This document shows, piece by piece, positions 47,200 through 60,429 of a DNA stretch of 64,000 nt; position 1 is the first letter of the stretch, and every line of letters begins with the position of its first letter. Origin of the DNA: Coffea arabica (lineage: Eukaryota > Streptophyta > Magnoliopsida > Gentianales > Rubiaceae); assembly GCF_036785885.1 (NCBI RefSeq), contig NC_092323.1, forward strand, positions 13,648,501 to 13,712,500. The letters are read 5' to 3'. A program made the translations under genes and the position numbers. The notes under the pieces are model-generated. The model made no database searches and had not been told where the DNA came from. It saw only the letters and a list, made by a program, of their open reading frames with translations.

Positions 47200-50073
47200 G
47201 CTCACATCAAAGATCTCTAGTGCAAATCAATAACTTCGTTAAGTTGTATGCATGTCTGTATTTTGGAGAATAACGTGTTATCAGACATTTGGAGATGGGA
47301 TTCGATCTCAAGAACATAAATCCTTAGGCTTAGATTGAGTCATAATAAGAGATTGCCAAAGACTTCCTTGTCAACTGAGCTTCACCATCCTGTTTAAGAG
47401 ATCACATGAATATTACTTACTAAAAGATAGCAGGGATATGAAAAGTCTGCTGTATAAATATCCAAACAATTTGCAACTTTTGATCATCAAACTAGCCTTA
47501 TCCGAAAACAGCCAATTAACTGAACATAATCATTGTTCATAACCACACATGTCATCTGATATTGCATGATCTCCACACATACATCCAAAAAAACACACAC
47601 ATAAATCTCTTCATCCTTGAAAATAAAAAATTCCATTTATCCACTAGGATCTATAGGCGGCATATCCTTCCAACACGGGCATGCATAGTGGAGAACTATA
47701 TCTTCACTAGCTAGTTAGAGTGTACAAGTTTGTTTCTTTTGCTAAGCAGTCTCTCCAATCTTCCATGTGCTTTGCCTTTTTATCTTCATGCGTGTTTACA
47801 CCTTGAAGCTCACTTAGAAAAAAAGGTAAGAAAAAAAGCCAACAACTGAAGCAAAATCAAGATAGAACAAACCTTTTTACTTTATTTATTTATTTTTTGA
47901 TAATCTTTTAATCTCAATATCTCAATGCCTTTTGGCCCTTTTTCCAACTGAAACAGTTGGTGATTTGAAACAATGGAGGGACCTTCCTACAAGGTTCCAA
48001 GTCGGCATTGTGACCTTCCACGTGGATGGCAATAACGTCAAAATTTTAAATAATGAATCGAGATTAAGTATGAAATTATTGTTGTTATTTAGGTGACATG
48101 AAATTCCTTACTTTAATTAACTAAAAAAAAAAGATTAATTGATAGGGTGATTACATAGCCTAGGTGATTTGATTTGATCTATATCAAAAGATCAACTAAA
48201 TAAACGAAAAAAGATAGAAGGATGTGGGATGAACTGTCCACTTATTCTGCTCTTTAGTCTTTACTACACGTGTGCATTAACCTTAATCGGATGCTTCAAC
48301 CTAAGCCAACAGGATTATAGCTTTTAATCTTGCCAGGCAAATGCTGCGTCGTTGCTTTAAGTGTTATGATCAAGCACGTCCAGATCAAAACTATGCATCA
48401 GCATATTTTGATCACAGCTTAGGGGAATTAATTGCTGATATGTTTACGCCATAGCCGCCTCCAAGTTAGTACTATAAGTTTGCCTTTTCATACCAAAAAA
48501 ATTTTTAGTACGTACGGTGCGCTACGTGATGTACATGAATCATTCAATACCTTGTATAAAATTTTACGTATTATCTTGCATTTATGAAAGTTGGCTGTTC
48601 AATTTAGTCACAAGTGACATTCCCTATTAATTGTAGCAGGATTCGAATGCTCTACAGTTGCACCTACAACTACACTGCAGAGAACTTTCATTTCAATGAC
48701 TGGGATCGATCGATTGTAGTAGTCATTCATTATGCTTCTAAGTTCTAACACCATAGCAGATTAAATTATGAAGAAGAGAATTGTTGAATATAAGTTCTTC
48801 ATTAACGGATTTCTGTCTAGGACTGCTACCTATATGACAAACTCTTCCCAGCCCAAGAATCATCAAGGTATCCCTGCAAATCCTACTACAGTATTGAGCA
48901 TCAATTCCTGCATCATATATTTGATCACCTTGGCAAATATCCAGCAACAACCCCGTAGAATAAATGCTACCAAGGGATTCCAATTGACCAAGCGTTTTGT
49001 TCTTCCGAATATTGGACAAACTAAAACCTACCCATATTGCAAGGTCTACGCATGCATATAGCCGAACGTATACCTTTCAAAGAATTCTTGACGGTTGACT
49101 GAATACATTGGTTAAGCCATAAAGTTTAAACCTTGACCAACTTATTACCTAAACTATTTGCTTTTCTCACTCTCCCCCAAGTTGCTAATTAGTCAGTCAA
49201 TTGTTGCCGAATCATGATCAACTATAAGTCGAAAAAGAATTATTTCTTTTGGGTTCACTTTTTAGCTAATGAGGTGTGAAGATTAGATACCCTTAAAATC
49301 ACAAACAAATAAGAATCCGACACCAGAAAAGATGTTCTTCGAAGAATAGAATTAATCCAATTTATAAAAGTACTTCTTTTCAAATTTTTTTTTTTGAGAT
49401 TCTCGTCAAAAGTTCTATTGTCAAATGCCGCGTGCCAAATGGAGAACACAACTCCAAACTGCAGCATCAGGGGAGTTTGTTTTGAGGGTTTGAAATTCCA
49501 TTACTTGTGCAAACTGATTACATGGGAGATCAGAAGTTTTAGGTTGTGTTCTCGAACTTGCTGGTATGAATCACCTTAGTCGGAACCTTTCAAATAAAGA
49601 CGACGTTAAAAAATCAACCTTTTCTACGTCAGAAGATAGTAGCATGTAAATTAATTGATAGGGGATTTGGACCAACATAGATGGAACTTTATGTCCTAGT
49701 GGAGTCGCGTACCATTGGATTTTTTGCTTCAACAATCAAGGTTTTAAGAAAATTTTGGGTACTTCTTGGATATTTGGTTATACCCATTACCAAATTTCTG
49801 CACCTTTGAAGAGAATTAAGGATCAAAGACATTATAGCTTCCAAAACAATTTTCTTTTTTTATTTTATTGGATTATATTTTTGCCTAATAGCTTTTTGAT
49901 TTTCTACTTTAATCTGTATCATGGGTTGCTTCTTCTTTTTTTTTTTTCCAGCTCTTTCTTCTTCTTATTACATACATGTAAGAGATTGTTGTACGAAAAA
50001 TTAATTTTTCATTGAGCTCTCACATTAGAAAATAAATGTTCTGAAGGTATCGAGGGATCTTCGATTTCTTTTC
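47200..50073. other. gene-free stretch
   Basis: Opposed frames at 48738-49061 and smaller ones near 49255-49579 are not recognisable. No transposon ends identified. Confidence 0.35.
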
Positions 50074-50442
50074 TCAAAGTACATTTCTCAACATATAAAA
50101 AACAAAACGTAAGCCTCTAAACCCTACAAAGTTTCTGATAGGAAAATAAGCAAATGTCACAGTCCTGTCCTTATGGTATCCAAGCACAAATTTGACAACT
50201 CTTCCTCTTGCTAAACATTTTTCACGGGCCAGTCGCCATTCTTGAAAATTGTGTAGCAATCTTTGAGGATCTCCATGGAACAAAATCAGATTATATGCTC
50301 TTGAGTTTTGACCATTTTTGTTGAATCCCTTAGAGGACTTCATTTTGTCTCGTGTGATGATATGCTGCTGCATTTTAAGGCCACTTGCATAGCATTCCAT
50401 TATTCTTCCAGAACGAAGATCACCGACCGTACAAATTAGCAA
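50074..50442 (-). other. unrecognised 122-codon reading frame
   Basis: Basic and aromatic composition (RVVKFVLGYHKDRTVTFAYF), with no family recognised and no upstream exon visible. Could be a remnant; probably not a functional gene. Confidence 0.18.
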
Positions 50443-51438
50443 CTTACTTTAGAGGGAGGGATTCATATTCACATTCAAGAAAAAAAACACCCCAAATATT
50501 TGGAGCTTTTGAAATGATTAATTAAAAAAAAAAAAACCGACATTCTTGGATTAGATTCTAATTGTGATACGGACATTTGGGCTATCACAACCTACGATCT
50601 TGACCCCTCCATGCTTTTGTCTAAATTGAATCTTCCTTCGTTAAATAAAAGTGAATAGCCCAACATCAGCCCATCTCTACTTGGCCTGCACTGATTTTAG
50701 CATCCAGAGCATTTGAAGAGTTGCTTGCATCAAAATTTTGTAGGGATGTTTGGTTCTGGGAATTCACAGAGAGAAAGTCAATTAGTGTGTTTAGATAGGA
50801 GATAATTCGGGTTGATTTTTTGAAAAAGTGTTGGATATGAAATAAAAAAAGATTGAAAAATATGTTTATGATCCAAAGAGACAAGTCTTGTTTCATCAAA
50901 ATAGTTACGTTTGATTGATAGACAGAGGAAATAGAAAGGAGAGGTACACTTGTTGTACAAGACATACTCCAAAAAGCTGCAAGAACGAGAGAGAAAAAAT
51001 AATTTCTCATTCATTTCCTTAACATGATATTCACAAACATCACCTATCTCCAAATGGTGAAACCCAACTTTAATGGGCAAATATTTTCAGTCATTTGCCA
51101 AAGACACAAATTCCAAAAAAATGAGCGAAGGATTGCAGGCTATTTCGAAATTTAACCTTTGTGCCTAGGCCCATTTTAGTGGGCCATTATGGATATGAAT
51201 CTGAAACTCGAGTATGTTTCTTGGATCATAGTTTGAAGTGAACCAGACCAACTCCGGCACCTTCCATTTTGGGTCAGTATGAGATGCAAGGACAGAAACA
51301 ATGAAAGATGACTCCGGTACCTTAAAGTATCATTGCAAAGGTACAATTAATCAACTCTTTTTCACTGTTTTCTTTTTCTTAATGAAAAGCAAGACTAGAA
51401 TGATGTAGAGAAATTTTCCTAAAGATATATAAATTTTG

Positions 51439-51586
51439 GTGTTTGTTTAGAAGATTATTTGAACAAAGTTTTAAAATATTACTGTAACACATTTTGTGAT
51501 CTGATTTATGTGACATTAAAACAATATACAGAGATGAATTTATGATGCAAGACAAAGATTTCTGGCAAAAATTATGCTATCCAAAC
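51439..51586. mobile_element. MITE of the 'GTGTTTGGAT' family, copy j
   Basis: Starts GTGTTTGTTTAGAAG, core 'TTACTGTAACACATTTTGTG', and ends TATGCTATCCAAAC. Diverged. A further partial relic is at about 50781-50875. Confidence 0.5.
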
Positions 51587-51599
51587 ATTCAATTTTAGC

Positions 51600-54500
51600 C
51601 CTACTTCCCTCGTTCCCAATGTATCAACAAAAACTTGAGTATAACAATGCAAAGTGAAATAAATCATCACTAACTGGACATAACTGGTGAGCTTCTATCC
51701 TTCAAGTATTCATTATCCAGACTGTATTAAATTTCGGCCAGCCCAGATGGTCTTTGTGGACTACGGATAGCTAAATGAAACATATATGGGCCTACTCTAT
51801 CTTTAGCTTGATTCACCCTGTGGCATGCATTCCCATAGGGCGTTAGCAGGGGCATTTGAGATGTTTTCCAACAACAAGCCATCATAAACAAACCAAACAA
51901 CACAATTCCATTAAAGTTCTGTTTTGCTCATTTCCACAGCAAAGAACTGTTGCAACATTATTGTCTTTTTTAACCTGATTTAAAATGTCAAAGGACCGTT
52001 ATTGATGAATACTTTTTGCTATAAATTTTAGAAAAATGATTTAGAATATGACTACCACTTTATGAATGAAGTAACAATACTTTCCTGTGCCTGGCAGTTG
52101 GGGGTAGGAAGGGTATGAAAAAGGATGGGAGCGTAAAACCAAAAAAAAAAAGTAATAATAATTAAAAAGGAATATAATATCACTCTTTAAAAAAAATTCT
52201 AGCAAGAGAATTAAGAAACAGGAAGAGAGAAGTAGGATTTGAATTCGGAACCACTAACTCCAAGAATCTCAACCTTTAATGTCTCACTTCTTAATTCTTT
52301 ATTCTTTCTTCTTCCCTTGATGGAATCGATCGAGCGCCCTTTGCTACTTGCTTAGGAATCTGGCATAGCTCTTTCAGGCAGTTTAGCATTGCTATGAAGT
52401 TTATTTATCTCCTCTAATTTTCATAATCACTAGGACTTTTTCATATACTCAATGGTGGAAGTAGGACCTATGACCAATGGGAGTAGTATTATACATCATC
52501 AAAAATTATGTCATAATCATGGAAAGAGAAATTTGATTTGAGAATATGTTTGTATCACGAGTTTTTCTGTGCTGTAAAAGCTTTAACTTTATTTCTTGTT
52601 CATGTAGTAATTAATTTTTAAGGAGAAAAGGGTACTTAGGGGGCAGAACAATTAGGAAAACATAAAAGTTCGCAATAGTTTCAAGGCCATTCTTTAAATT
52701 TTACAAAATTAAAGGAGGCAATTGCCTACCCTCAATATAATCTGGTTCCACCACTGCAATTGCTGTTTAAGCTTGTACGTTGTGGATAATCTCATCTTTA
52801 CCACCTTTTGATGCGAAATTATTTGAAGACTGAATAGCTTCCATATATCAGTCTATTGCTTGGATGGGGGCTGGATTGCTAATGATTTTAGTTGGAGTGG
52901 TTGTCAATATGCTTCACATTTTCATTTCACAGCAATCCCTCCAGTAATAATACATTGTTAAAGATGGATATTAGAGATTCCAACTGCAGAGAAAATAGAA
53001 GATAACGTTTTTTGGTAGCAGAACACTAGAACGTGCATGTTGACATAGCCCTTCACATGCGACGCATAACAACTTGCTTGTATTTGCAGGGAGATCCACT
53101 GACCATTATCTTATTTTTGGGTTTGGAACAATTCCTTTTTCCTCTATTCTGCAGAAATGGCGGACTTCCTCCAACCTTTTATCAATTGTGTTGCTTGCTT
53201 GCAATTTGGAATTAGGAAGAAAAAGAATTGAAATGTTAAGGGGCAAAAAATAATGGCTTTGGTTGCCCAGAAAATGGAAAGAACAATTCCTCTTTTTTTT
53301 TTCTTTTCTTTTCTTAACTGATTACATAATTCAGGTTTCAAAAGGCGCCTAACTCCCAAAAACTTTTCTCTCCACCTTACTCTAACTGGAAGGGTACCAA
53401 GTAAGCAAGACAAAAAAACCATCGATCCGCACTAAAGATGACTGCTCAAAAATAGAAAAAATAAATTACGTTAAAGAAGGTATAATTAAGATTCTTTGCT
53501 GATGAACAATCCTAGTTGAGGTGCGTAGAGCCACCTCATGACCACCTCATCAATGCCTGTAAAGTGAAATGATCAAGTAGGGTCTTTAATTCTTGGCCTT
53601 TTCTTTTGGTAAATGATCAAGTAGGGACTTGATGATCTTTTCTTAAACCCTACAAAAGAATGACTTTGTGATGCAATTTTTACACACTTTCACACTCCTT
53701 TTTTGGCCTCTTGCGTCATACTTCTCCTCGGACAAAGATAACTGTCAAGTATAGTATACATTCTCACAAAAAGAAGCTCTAAAAAATTACACAGAATGGG
53801 AATCCTCAAGGAGTAAAAAGGAAGCAAGAGAAATTCTGAGGCTTGGCTTTGAAGGATTCTTGATGATGGCCCGAGAAAGGCTTTTCAGAGTCACTTTCTT
53901 CTCTTAAGATTTTTGGCAGCATGGACTTGTCCTTGCATGCAACTGCTGTGAAGAAAGAATAAGAATATGGAATTGAAGATCTTTTTGAGGTGGGGTGGTA
54001 CCCTCCATCCTTGATCTTTTCGGAGGATAAGATAACGCAATTGTATTTTTCTATGACTGTAAATGTTGGCTCAAAAATAACCAGTCCTTTCGTTGTTCCC
54101 ACCTGTCAGTGAAGGCTGTAGAGATAAGAAAATTGTTGTAGAAGAACCTCATCAGTTTGGCATTCCTCGATGCTTCCTCTTTTCTATCCTCTTATCTAAT
54201 GCACAATTTGTCATGGTCCCTTCCAAAATGTAGTAATCGTTTTAGGTCGCGGGATTATCATTTGCGCCTAGGGTTAATTTTGACAATAGTCTCCAAAAAC
54301 ATAAAATTTTGTATGTCAGCATTAAAGAGATGGTTGAAAAATAAATACAGTTGGATGATGTATTTAAAGAATTCAAAAACAAATTGAAAAGAAAGTGGCT
54401 GTAATTTGCAAAGAGGGCGTCCACAAATAAAAAAGAGAACTAAATTTTTTTTAAAAAAAAAGAACTTTTTTTATTCAGCAAAAAAGAAGTGGGACTAAAA
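51600..54500. other. gene-free stretch
   Basis: Frames at 53144-53422 and 53806-54102 (minus) are unrecognised. No RNA gene or transposon end assigned. Confidence 0.35.
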
Positions 54501-54509
54501 AGGCGGGAG

Positions 54510-55193
54510 TAAGGATGGCAACTCACAGGCACTTGCCGTGCAAGGGGAGTCATGGGGTAGGGGGTGAGGCGGGACGAGTGCGATGGCGGGGGGAATTTTT
54601 CTCCCCCAGTTATAGACGGAGGGGGACGGGGGAGGATATCCCCTCCCTGTCCCTTGTTACTAATATAAAGTTTTAAAAAAATCAATATTTTTATATAGCT
54701 TTATATATATATGCATTGTAACTATATATCAATAATGTTTGTGTGTGTATGTGTAATTTGTATGATAAAAATGATTATTTGGTTATTTTTAGTTTACTTC
54801 AATTGTTTTCACATATTGTAAGTTGTTTAAACGAATTTGATGATCATAAGTTTGGGTTTGCTATTAAAAATAGAGAAATGAATTAAAAAATATCAAAGTT
54901 ATTTTTAATCTTGATTTCACATTGAATATTTAGCTAAAAATCTAAAAAGTGACTTAAAATGTTGTTATTGATATTGTATAGATATATATAAAATAATGTC
55001 AAAGGAAAAATAAAAAATATAATTACACAACTGCAAGGTCACCTATTAGGGTATGGGTTAGGGTGAAGTAGGGGGCGAAGTAGTAAAAACTAGGGACAAG
55101 GATGAGACAGGGAGGAAGGGAGGGAAAATTTTAGGGTACTAGGCGGGGAGGGGAGGGATCCCTCGCCCCATCCTTACCCTATTGCCATCCCTA
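54510..55193. mobile_element. probable hAT MITE with GC-rich ends
   Basis: Left end TAAGGATGGCAACTCAC; right end, inverted, TAGGGATGGCAATAGGG. The flanks GGCGGGAG (54502-54509) and GTGAGGAG (55194-55201) match at 5 of 8 positions, compatible with a decayed 8-bp duplication. About 130 bp at each end is G-rich (GGGGAGG-type) while the centre is AT-rich. No transposase. Confidence 0.6.
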
Positions 55194-55249
55194 GTGAGGA
55201 GCAGGCCGGGAGACTTAACAAGCGGGGAAGCGTAAGCCTTTTTTAAAAT

Positions 55250-57043
55250 AAGAAAGTTATTTTTTATATCCTCTATATATATTACAAAAGTTATTCCAAT
55301 CTTATTAAAGTTAGTTACACTCACCGCAAACATGTTTCTATTCACCCTTACAAGAAATTAAGCATATGTTTTGCCTCTTTGTGAATTTTTTAAGTCTCAA
55401 CCGCACCCTTACATAAGTTCTTTCAAGGACTTTTGGGTATATTCTTGAAAGCAAATGATAAATGCACAACAATCCCTAACGTGTTAATGCAGCTTAAACA
55501 TTCTCCAAAAAGATGAATAATTTCATAAATTAAAATAAAGATTCCATGTTATGACTAATCACAAAGATGCTTCACTTGATTAATCACACTTTTCTCTACC
55601 GTGAGTGGGTAATCACCCCAAAAATTAAAAGCATCGGATACTTTCCAACACGAGGAAGAAAGTGCAGTTCTGTCAATCAGACCACTCCACAATTGGTAAA
55701 GCTTGTTGAATATGATTGAAAGTGCAGTTCTTGAAGAAAGATTTATTGTCCAAGTAGAACTTTTCAAAGCATCATATATTTACTCAGATGGTGGCAAATT
55801 TAGGAGCTAAAAGTAAATTATAATGCAAAGCTCGCCGGATAATTAAATTTGAAGTTTATATTCTTCGAGGAAAATAGATTAATGATGCAAAGACACTTCA
55901 TTGTCTAGTCCTTTCGGTATTAACAAAGAAATTATAATCCCAAATACTTGAAAAAAGCCATTGAAGACTAAAATCAGCTCCCCCATGAAGGCTATCGAAT
56001 ACTAGAAATCTCAAGTGCAAAATTAAACAAAAGGATCCGAATATTGAAAATTTCATTAGGGCCCTTTAGTTACCTCCTTTTTTTTAAAAAAAAATCTTTA
56101 ACTAAGTTTTGGCTCAATTTTCACCTTCAAAGTTTAAAAGTATATTTTGCGAGAAACTATTCACCTATTCTGCTAATTGAATCTAACAAAAGGGTATTTT
56201 TATCTTTTCCTCCTCCTATTAAAAAGAAAGAAATTAAGAAAAGGGCAGATGAAAACCGAATTATAGATGGGAAGTACATAGATTAAATAATAGTAGTGAA
56301 AATTTTAAGGCACAAAATGAATAAAAGGTAGTAATGAATATGTCGCACTCTTCAATTTTACAGAAAAAGATGGTTGCTTATTTTTGTTGATTATCTTTCT
56401 GCACTAGACAAATTAACCCTTATATAGTTTTGCTTCTCCAGTTAAGAGGACCACCTGAAATGTAAGCAATCCGCACATTTATGGTGACCTAGCACAAACT
56501 TTCTAGTCGTGTAAAAACAGGTGGAAGAAAAGTGGCTATCACCAATTTTAAGCTTAATAAAATCCCACCAAGTTCTTGATAAATCTTCACCAAATTATGC
56601 TTCTCCTCCTTCAAAAGAAAAAAATTATGCTTCTCCAAAGTATAAAATTGTAGGTGTTACTTGCCATTTTTGAGATGTACAAGCTACTTAAAAAGATGTA
56701 ATCAAAAGAAATATAGCACACACCATAATTTACATTAAACAAGGCTGATAGTACATTATACATGCATGGATATGCTTGGTTACATTAACTACAAAACCAA
56801 ACACATGCAGATAGAAATATCTCCACTTGGTCATGCACAGATAAAAATGCCAGCAGACCACATATGGACAGACTAGACACTTCAGCACCACCACTAATCA
56901 CTGGCTTCTGCAGATGTCAAAAAAACCATTGCGGAAAGCCATAGTTCAGACTCTACGATACTCTAGATTATTACAATATTAAAATCTTGACTAGAAAAAG
57001 GAAAGGAAACAAAAAAACTAATACATGTAGTAGATATAGTAAA
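55250..57043. other. intergenic; 3' flank of the ERF gene
   Basis: No gene recognised. The part next to 57044 should contain the ERF 3' UTR. Confidence 0.4.
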
Positions 57044-58204
57044 TTATAAAGCTGCCCAATCAATCTCCACTGAGGGGTACTTCTGCAACAAGAAATTCTC
57101 TGACTGGTCAAAAGTGGGCTCAGCAAAATCCAAGAAAGTTATATCAGATTCAGGTGAAGACATTTCCAGTGATGATGTTTCATCAGATCTTGAAGGTGAT
57201 AATGATGATGAGGTCTCCTCCACCTTAACACCCTCATTTCCTGGATAGAAATATTCACTGTTCAATGAATCATCAAAGGTGTTTTCCACTTTTGGAATTG
57301 TCTGTACCCCGACCTTCTTCTGCTGCTGCTCCCCTGTATTCCCCTGTTTCTGAGAATCGGCCAAGCTTTGACAAATGGCTTCAAGTTTAGCATCAACAGA
57401 GGAATGCAAAGGTTTGAAGTCACCAAAATCTTGGCTTAATTGATGCCGAAGGTTTGGAAAATTAAGCCTAGCAAACTCTCCTCTCAGCTTATAAGCAGCC
57501 TTATCATAGGCCAAGGCGGCTTCTTCAGCTGTGTCAAAGGTTCCAAGCCAAAGCCTAGTTCTGTTCTTGGGGAGTCTGATTTCAGCTACCCATTTGCCCC
57601 AATGTCGCTGTCTAACTCCCCTGTAAAGCTTGGCGGGTTTTGGAGGAGTTCCAACTTGCTTCATGTGGACAGGTTTTGGGCCAAGAAAGCTCAAGTGGGA
57701 ATGATTCTGGTGCTGCAATTGCCTGGTTGAGCTATAGTTTTGGAGGGACTGAGCAGCTAAGTATTGCTGTTGTTGATTTTGAAGTTTGATTTGAGCCTCG
57801 ACTTCAAGGATCTGATATGGGGTCAGATGGTTTAACCCAATTGAACCACCACCTGATTGCTCATCAAATCCCATCTCATCAAAGCTAGACAACCCTTGAG
57901 AAAACATGTGGGCTGTGGATGGAACATATGAGGTAAAAGAAGAGTACATGTTGGGCTCAGAAGAGAAAGAAGAAGAGTCAAAAGGGTAGTAAGAAGAGCA
58001 AGAAGAAGAAGAAGAAGTAGAAGGAGGAGAAAGAGAAGACGAAGAGGAGGAAAAGGGAGAAGATGTAGTAGTAGGAGAGGAGGGCAAAGAAGAAGCACCT
58101 TTCATAAAAGGTTCAAGTGCTTTCATCAGCTCTTCCCTCAAGGGATCTGATGATAATGAGAAAACAGGATTACTATAACTGTAGATATCTATAGCTGTTG
58201 CCAT
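57044..58204 (-). CDS. RAP2-4: AP2/ERF transcription factor, RAP2-4-like (DREB A-6 type)
   Basis: Uninterrupted 386-residue frame. The AP2 domain is at about residues 193-250: [19 protein letters not shown] followed by [20 protein letters not shown] and [11 protein letters not shown], including the YRG and RAYD-like (LAYDKAA) elements. Val206 sits at the DREB-type position 14, while position 19 is Leu, as in group A-6. Before it lies [22 protein letters not shown], a helical Gln-rich block conserved in RAP2-4 relatives. After it, the acidic tail [16 protein letters not shown] and VEIDWAAL is a likely activation region. Residues about 38-92 are a Ser-rich low-complexity stretch. Expected role: nuclear DNA-binding regulator of ethylene, light and drought responses (family knowledge). 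The exact orthologue (RAP2-4 versus RAP2-13 or ERF053-like) is not settled. Confidence 0.95.
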   Translation of the reverse strand: MATAIDIYSYSNPVFSLSSDPLREELMKALEPFMKGASSLPSSPTTTSSPFSSSSSSLSPPSTSSSSSCSSYYPFDSSSFSSEPNMYSSFTSYVPSTAHMFSQGLSSFDEMGFDEQSGGGSIGLNHLTPYQILEVEAQIKLQNQQQQYLAAQSLQNYSSTRQLQHQNHSHLSFLGPKPVHMKQVGTPPKPAKLYRGVRQRHWGKWVAEIRLPKNRTRLWLGTFDTAEEAALAYDKAAYKLRGEFARLNFPNLRHQLSQDFGDFKPLHSSVDAKLEAICQSLADSQKQGNTGEQQQKKVGVQTIPKVENTFDDSLNSEYFYPGNEGVKVEETSSSLSPSRSDETSSLEMSSPESDITFLDFAEPTFDQSENFLLQKYPSVEIDWAAL

Positions 58205-58225
58205 AACTTAGATCAATAATTCAGA

Positions 58226-58444
58226 CTTAAAAAAAAAAAGAGATCTGAGCGAAAAAAAAGTCGTGAAAAAACTAACAACCAAGTTCTTGTGAACCAAGAA
58301 ACTAAAGAAACAGATGGTAGGAGAGGAAGAAAGAAAAGAAAAGGATCAAACAGGTTTCGAAATAAAGAACCTTTTGGTATCCTTGATAGTACTAGTAATT
58401 TATGTACCTTCAAGAAAATGAAAGATCAAGAAACCAAAACTCAC
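58226..58444 (-). other. possible 5'-leader intron of the ERF gene
   Basis: Minus-strand donor CCCTCAG|GTGAGTTT at 58444 is a strong consensus. A candidate acceptor is T12AAG|TCTG at 58226, just before the ATG; an alternative is CTCAG a few tens of bases upstream. Inferred from signals only. Confidence 0.45.
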
Positions 58445-58856
58445 CTGAGGGATAGCAAAAAAAAAAAAAAGACCCTCTTAGTTGTTTTAATCAAACTAGA
58501 AGCAAAAGAAGAGCTACAAGAAACTATACCAAAGTTACAAGAGAAAACTGGATCTCTATTCTGAATCACCTGGCTTTCAAAAACACCCTTGTAGGGGGTT
58601 TGCTTTGAGATTTTCTGCAGCTGAAGTTTGAGTTCAAAATCAAGAAAAAAACAAACCAACCCTTAAAATTTTGCAGTACAACAAATTTCTTGAAAGACAG
58701 ACGATGACAGAAAGGGATCTCAGAAGCGGGATGTTATAGAGAAGGGGGAAAGGAAAAAGAAAGAAATTTAGCAAATGCACAAAAAAAACTCACAAATTTT
58801 TCTGTGGCCTCACTTAAGATATCCACTCTTGCATATGGTTGTGACTCCCATGCTTC

Positions 58857-58864
58857 TATATAAA
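58857..58864 (-). promoter_or_regulatory. probable TATA box of the ERF gene
   Basis: TTTATATAG on the minus strand, about 650 bases upstream of the ATG, leaves room for a leader exon ending at 58445. The flanking sequence just above is less AT-rich than the surroundings. Confidence 0.4.
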
Positions 58865-58899
58865 GGCCAAGACTGCGGCTGGTACACACAAGATTAATT

Positions 58900-60300
58900 A
58901 TTTTAATCTTGAATTGTTCATTTCTTTAGTATTAAGTCCACTTTGGGAGCTGCTTTTTTTGCTCAATTATTCTACATTCTTGTCAAACTTCTAGAGATAC
59001 CTTCTATGAAAGAGAAAGATCCAATGGGTTAGTGACACGTGAGGAGATCACTGAAATGTAGACTGGCAGGTGCCAGTAAAGATCCACTTGGAGATTTTTT
59101 ATTAGATGGTGAATGTAGTTGACTGCTAGTAGGCAGTCACCTTCAACTTTGGGAACCAAAATGGTAGTATGGTATATAAGGACCATTTTTTTTTTGGCCT
59201 TTTGAGGATGTATACAAGTTTTCGTCCTTGCTATTTTTTTTTGACACGCCTAGATTATGACACCTAAACTCTCATAAAAAAAAGGAAAAAAAGATTATAA
59301 CACGTAAATGTGATGAAAAATGTTGAGGAATTTTGACCTCGTAATTTAGCAGCATGATGATCAGGTGGTCAGTGGCTAAGGGAGGACTCTCTCCACTGTC
59401 AGATTCAAGGTTTAAAACCAAGTTTAATATTTGAATTTTGAACTTGACAGTTGAAAGCGAGATAGAGGCGTGAGAAGATTTAAAAAAAGATCGGCTGATC
59501 ACCAACCTCAAGCAAACTTGGCCATTGGATTACATGAAAGGAGATTTTCAATATGAACCACAGCTTTAGCTATCATCGTATGGACCAGATTTTGATAGTA
59601 TAAGTCTAACTTGGCCCTAGCTATGAAGAAGAATAGGAAAAAAAAAAAACATGGAGTCATGGACCAGTTTCAATTTCATTAGTTCTTTTTAGATGGGAAA
59701 TGGATTTTGGCATAATCGCAATGCACCAACTTTTGTAGAGGCCACAGACAAGTCCAAGATTCGCATTCCACTATTACCAAATTCTGTTTACACGAGGTAA
59801 AATGATACTCCTACAACTTTAGAATCTTTTTTTAACAAAACAAAGTTCTCAAGGGCAAAGCTAAATTTGAGTTGGTGAACCTCATTTGTAACATCCATTT
59901 GTTCATATGTAGCAAATGAAGTTCCTCCAAAGTTTATTTAATCATGAATAATTAGTTATCATCAAATTCAAATTTGGGTTTTGACAATCCTTTAGGGGGT
60001 ACCTTTCAAGAAATAATTCATTTTGGATTCTCAATTTTGTTTTGATTTTGAATACAGCACCATACATGAATGATGACATGACATGAATGTCCATGGATAT
60101 TCTTCTTTTTTTTTCCTGCAACGATAGACCCTATATTTATTCTATTATATTCTATACTATGGGATAGGAGGGACCTGAAGAGGTCCAGAGAAAAATCGAA
60201 GAGGATTAAATCACCTAACGACCCAAAAGAATGCACTACGCATCCGTCCAATAATCACTTAAAGTGGCCTGCTACATTTAGTGCCAAATGGGGAGAGGCA
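58900..60300. other. upstream region of ERF gene, no gene seen
   Basis: No credible gene. Distal promoter elements are possible but none is distinctive. Confidence 0.4.
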
Positions 60301-60308
60301 AGGTGGTG

Positions 60309-60326
60309 ACCACCGAGCTCGGTGGT
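60309..60326. other. 18-bp perfect palindrome
   Basis: ACCACCGAGCTCGGTGGT is its own reverse complement. Another GGTGGT lies immediately left (60302-60307). Function unknown. Confidence 0.7.
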
Positions 60327-60397
60327 TCCATGGATATTCATTACTGCATGAATAACTCATCCCCCCAACAATCAACTGAATTTAAGAAAAGTAGTTA

Positions 60398-60420
60398 AGA
60401 AGAAGAAGAAGAAGAAGAAG
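60398..60420. repeat. (AAG)n microsatellite
   Basis: About eight AAG units. Confidence 0.85.
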
Positions 60421-60429
60421 TATGATTAG

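Noticed and set aside
48738..49061. Overlapping frames of 93 and 97 codons on opposite strands
   Set aside because: No recognisable domain; mutual overlap and lack of splice context argue for chance.
53806..54102. 98-codon minus frame
   Set aside because: Protein-like composition but no family recognised and no upstream exon; left as unassigned intergenic.
57832..58098. 88-codon Leu-rich frame on minus
   Set aside because: It is another frame of the Ser-rich, CT-biased part of the ERF gene.
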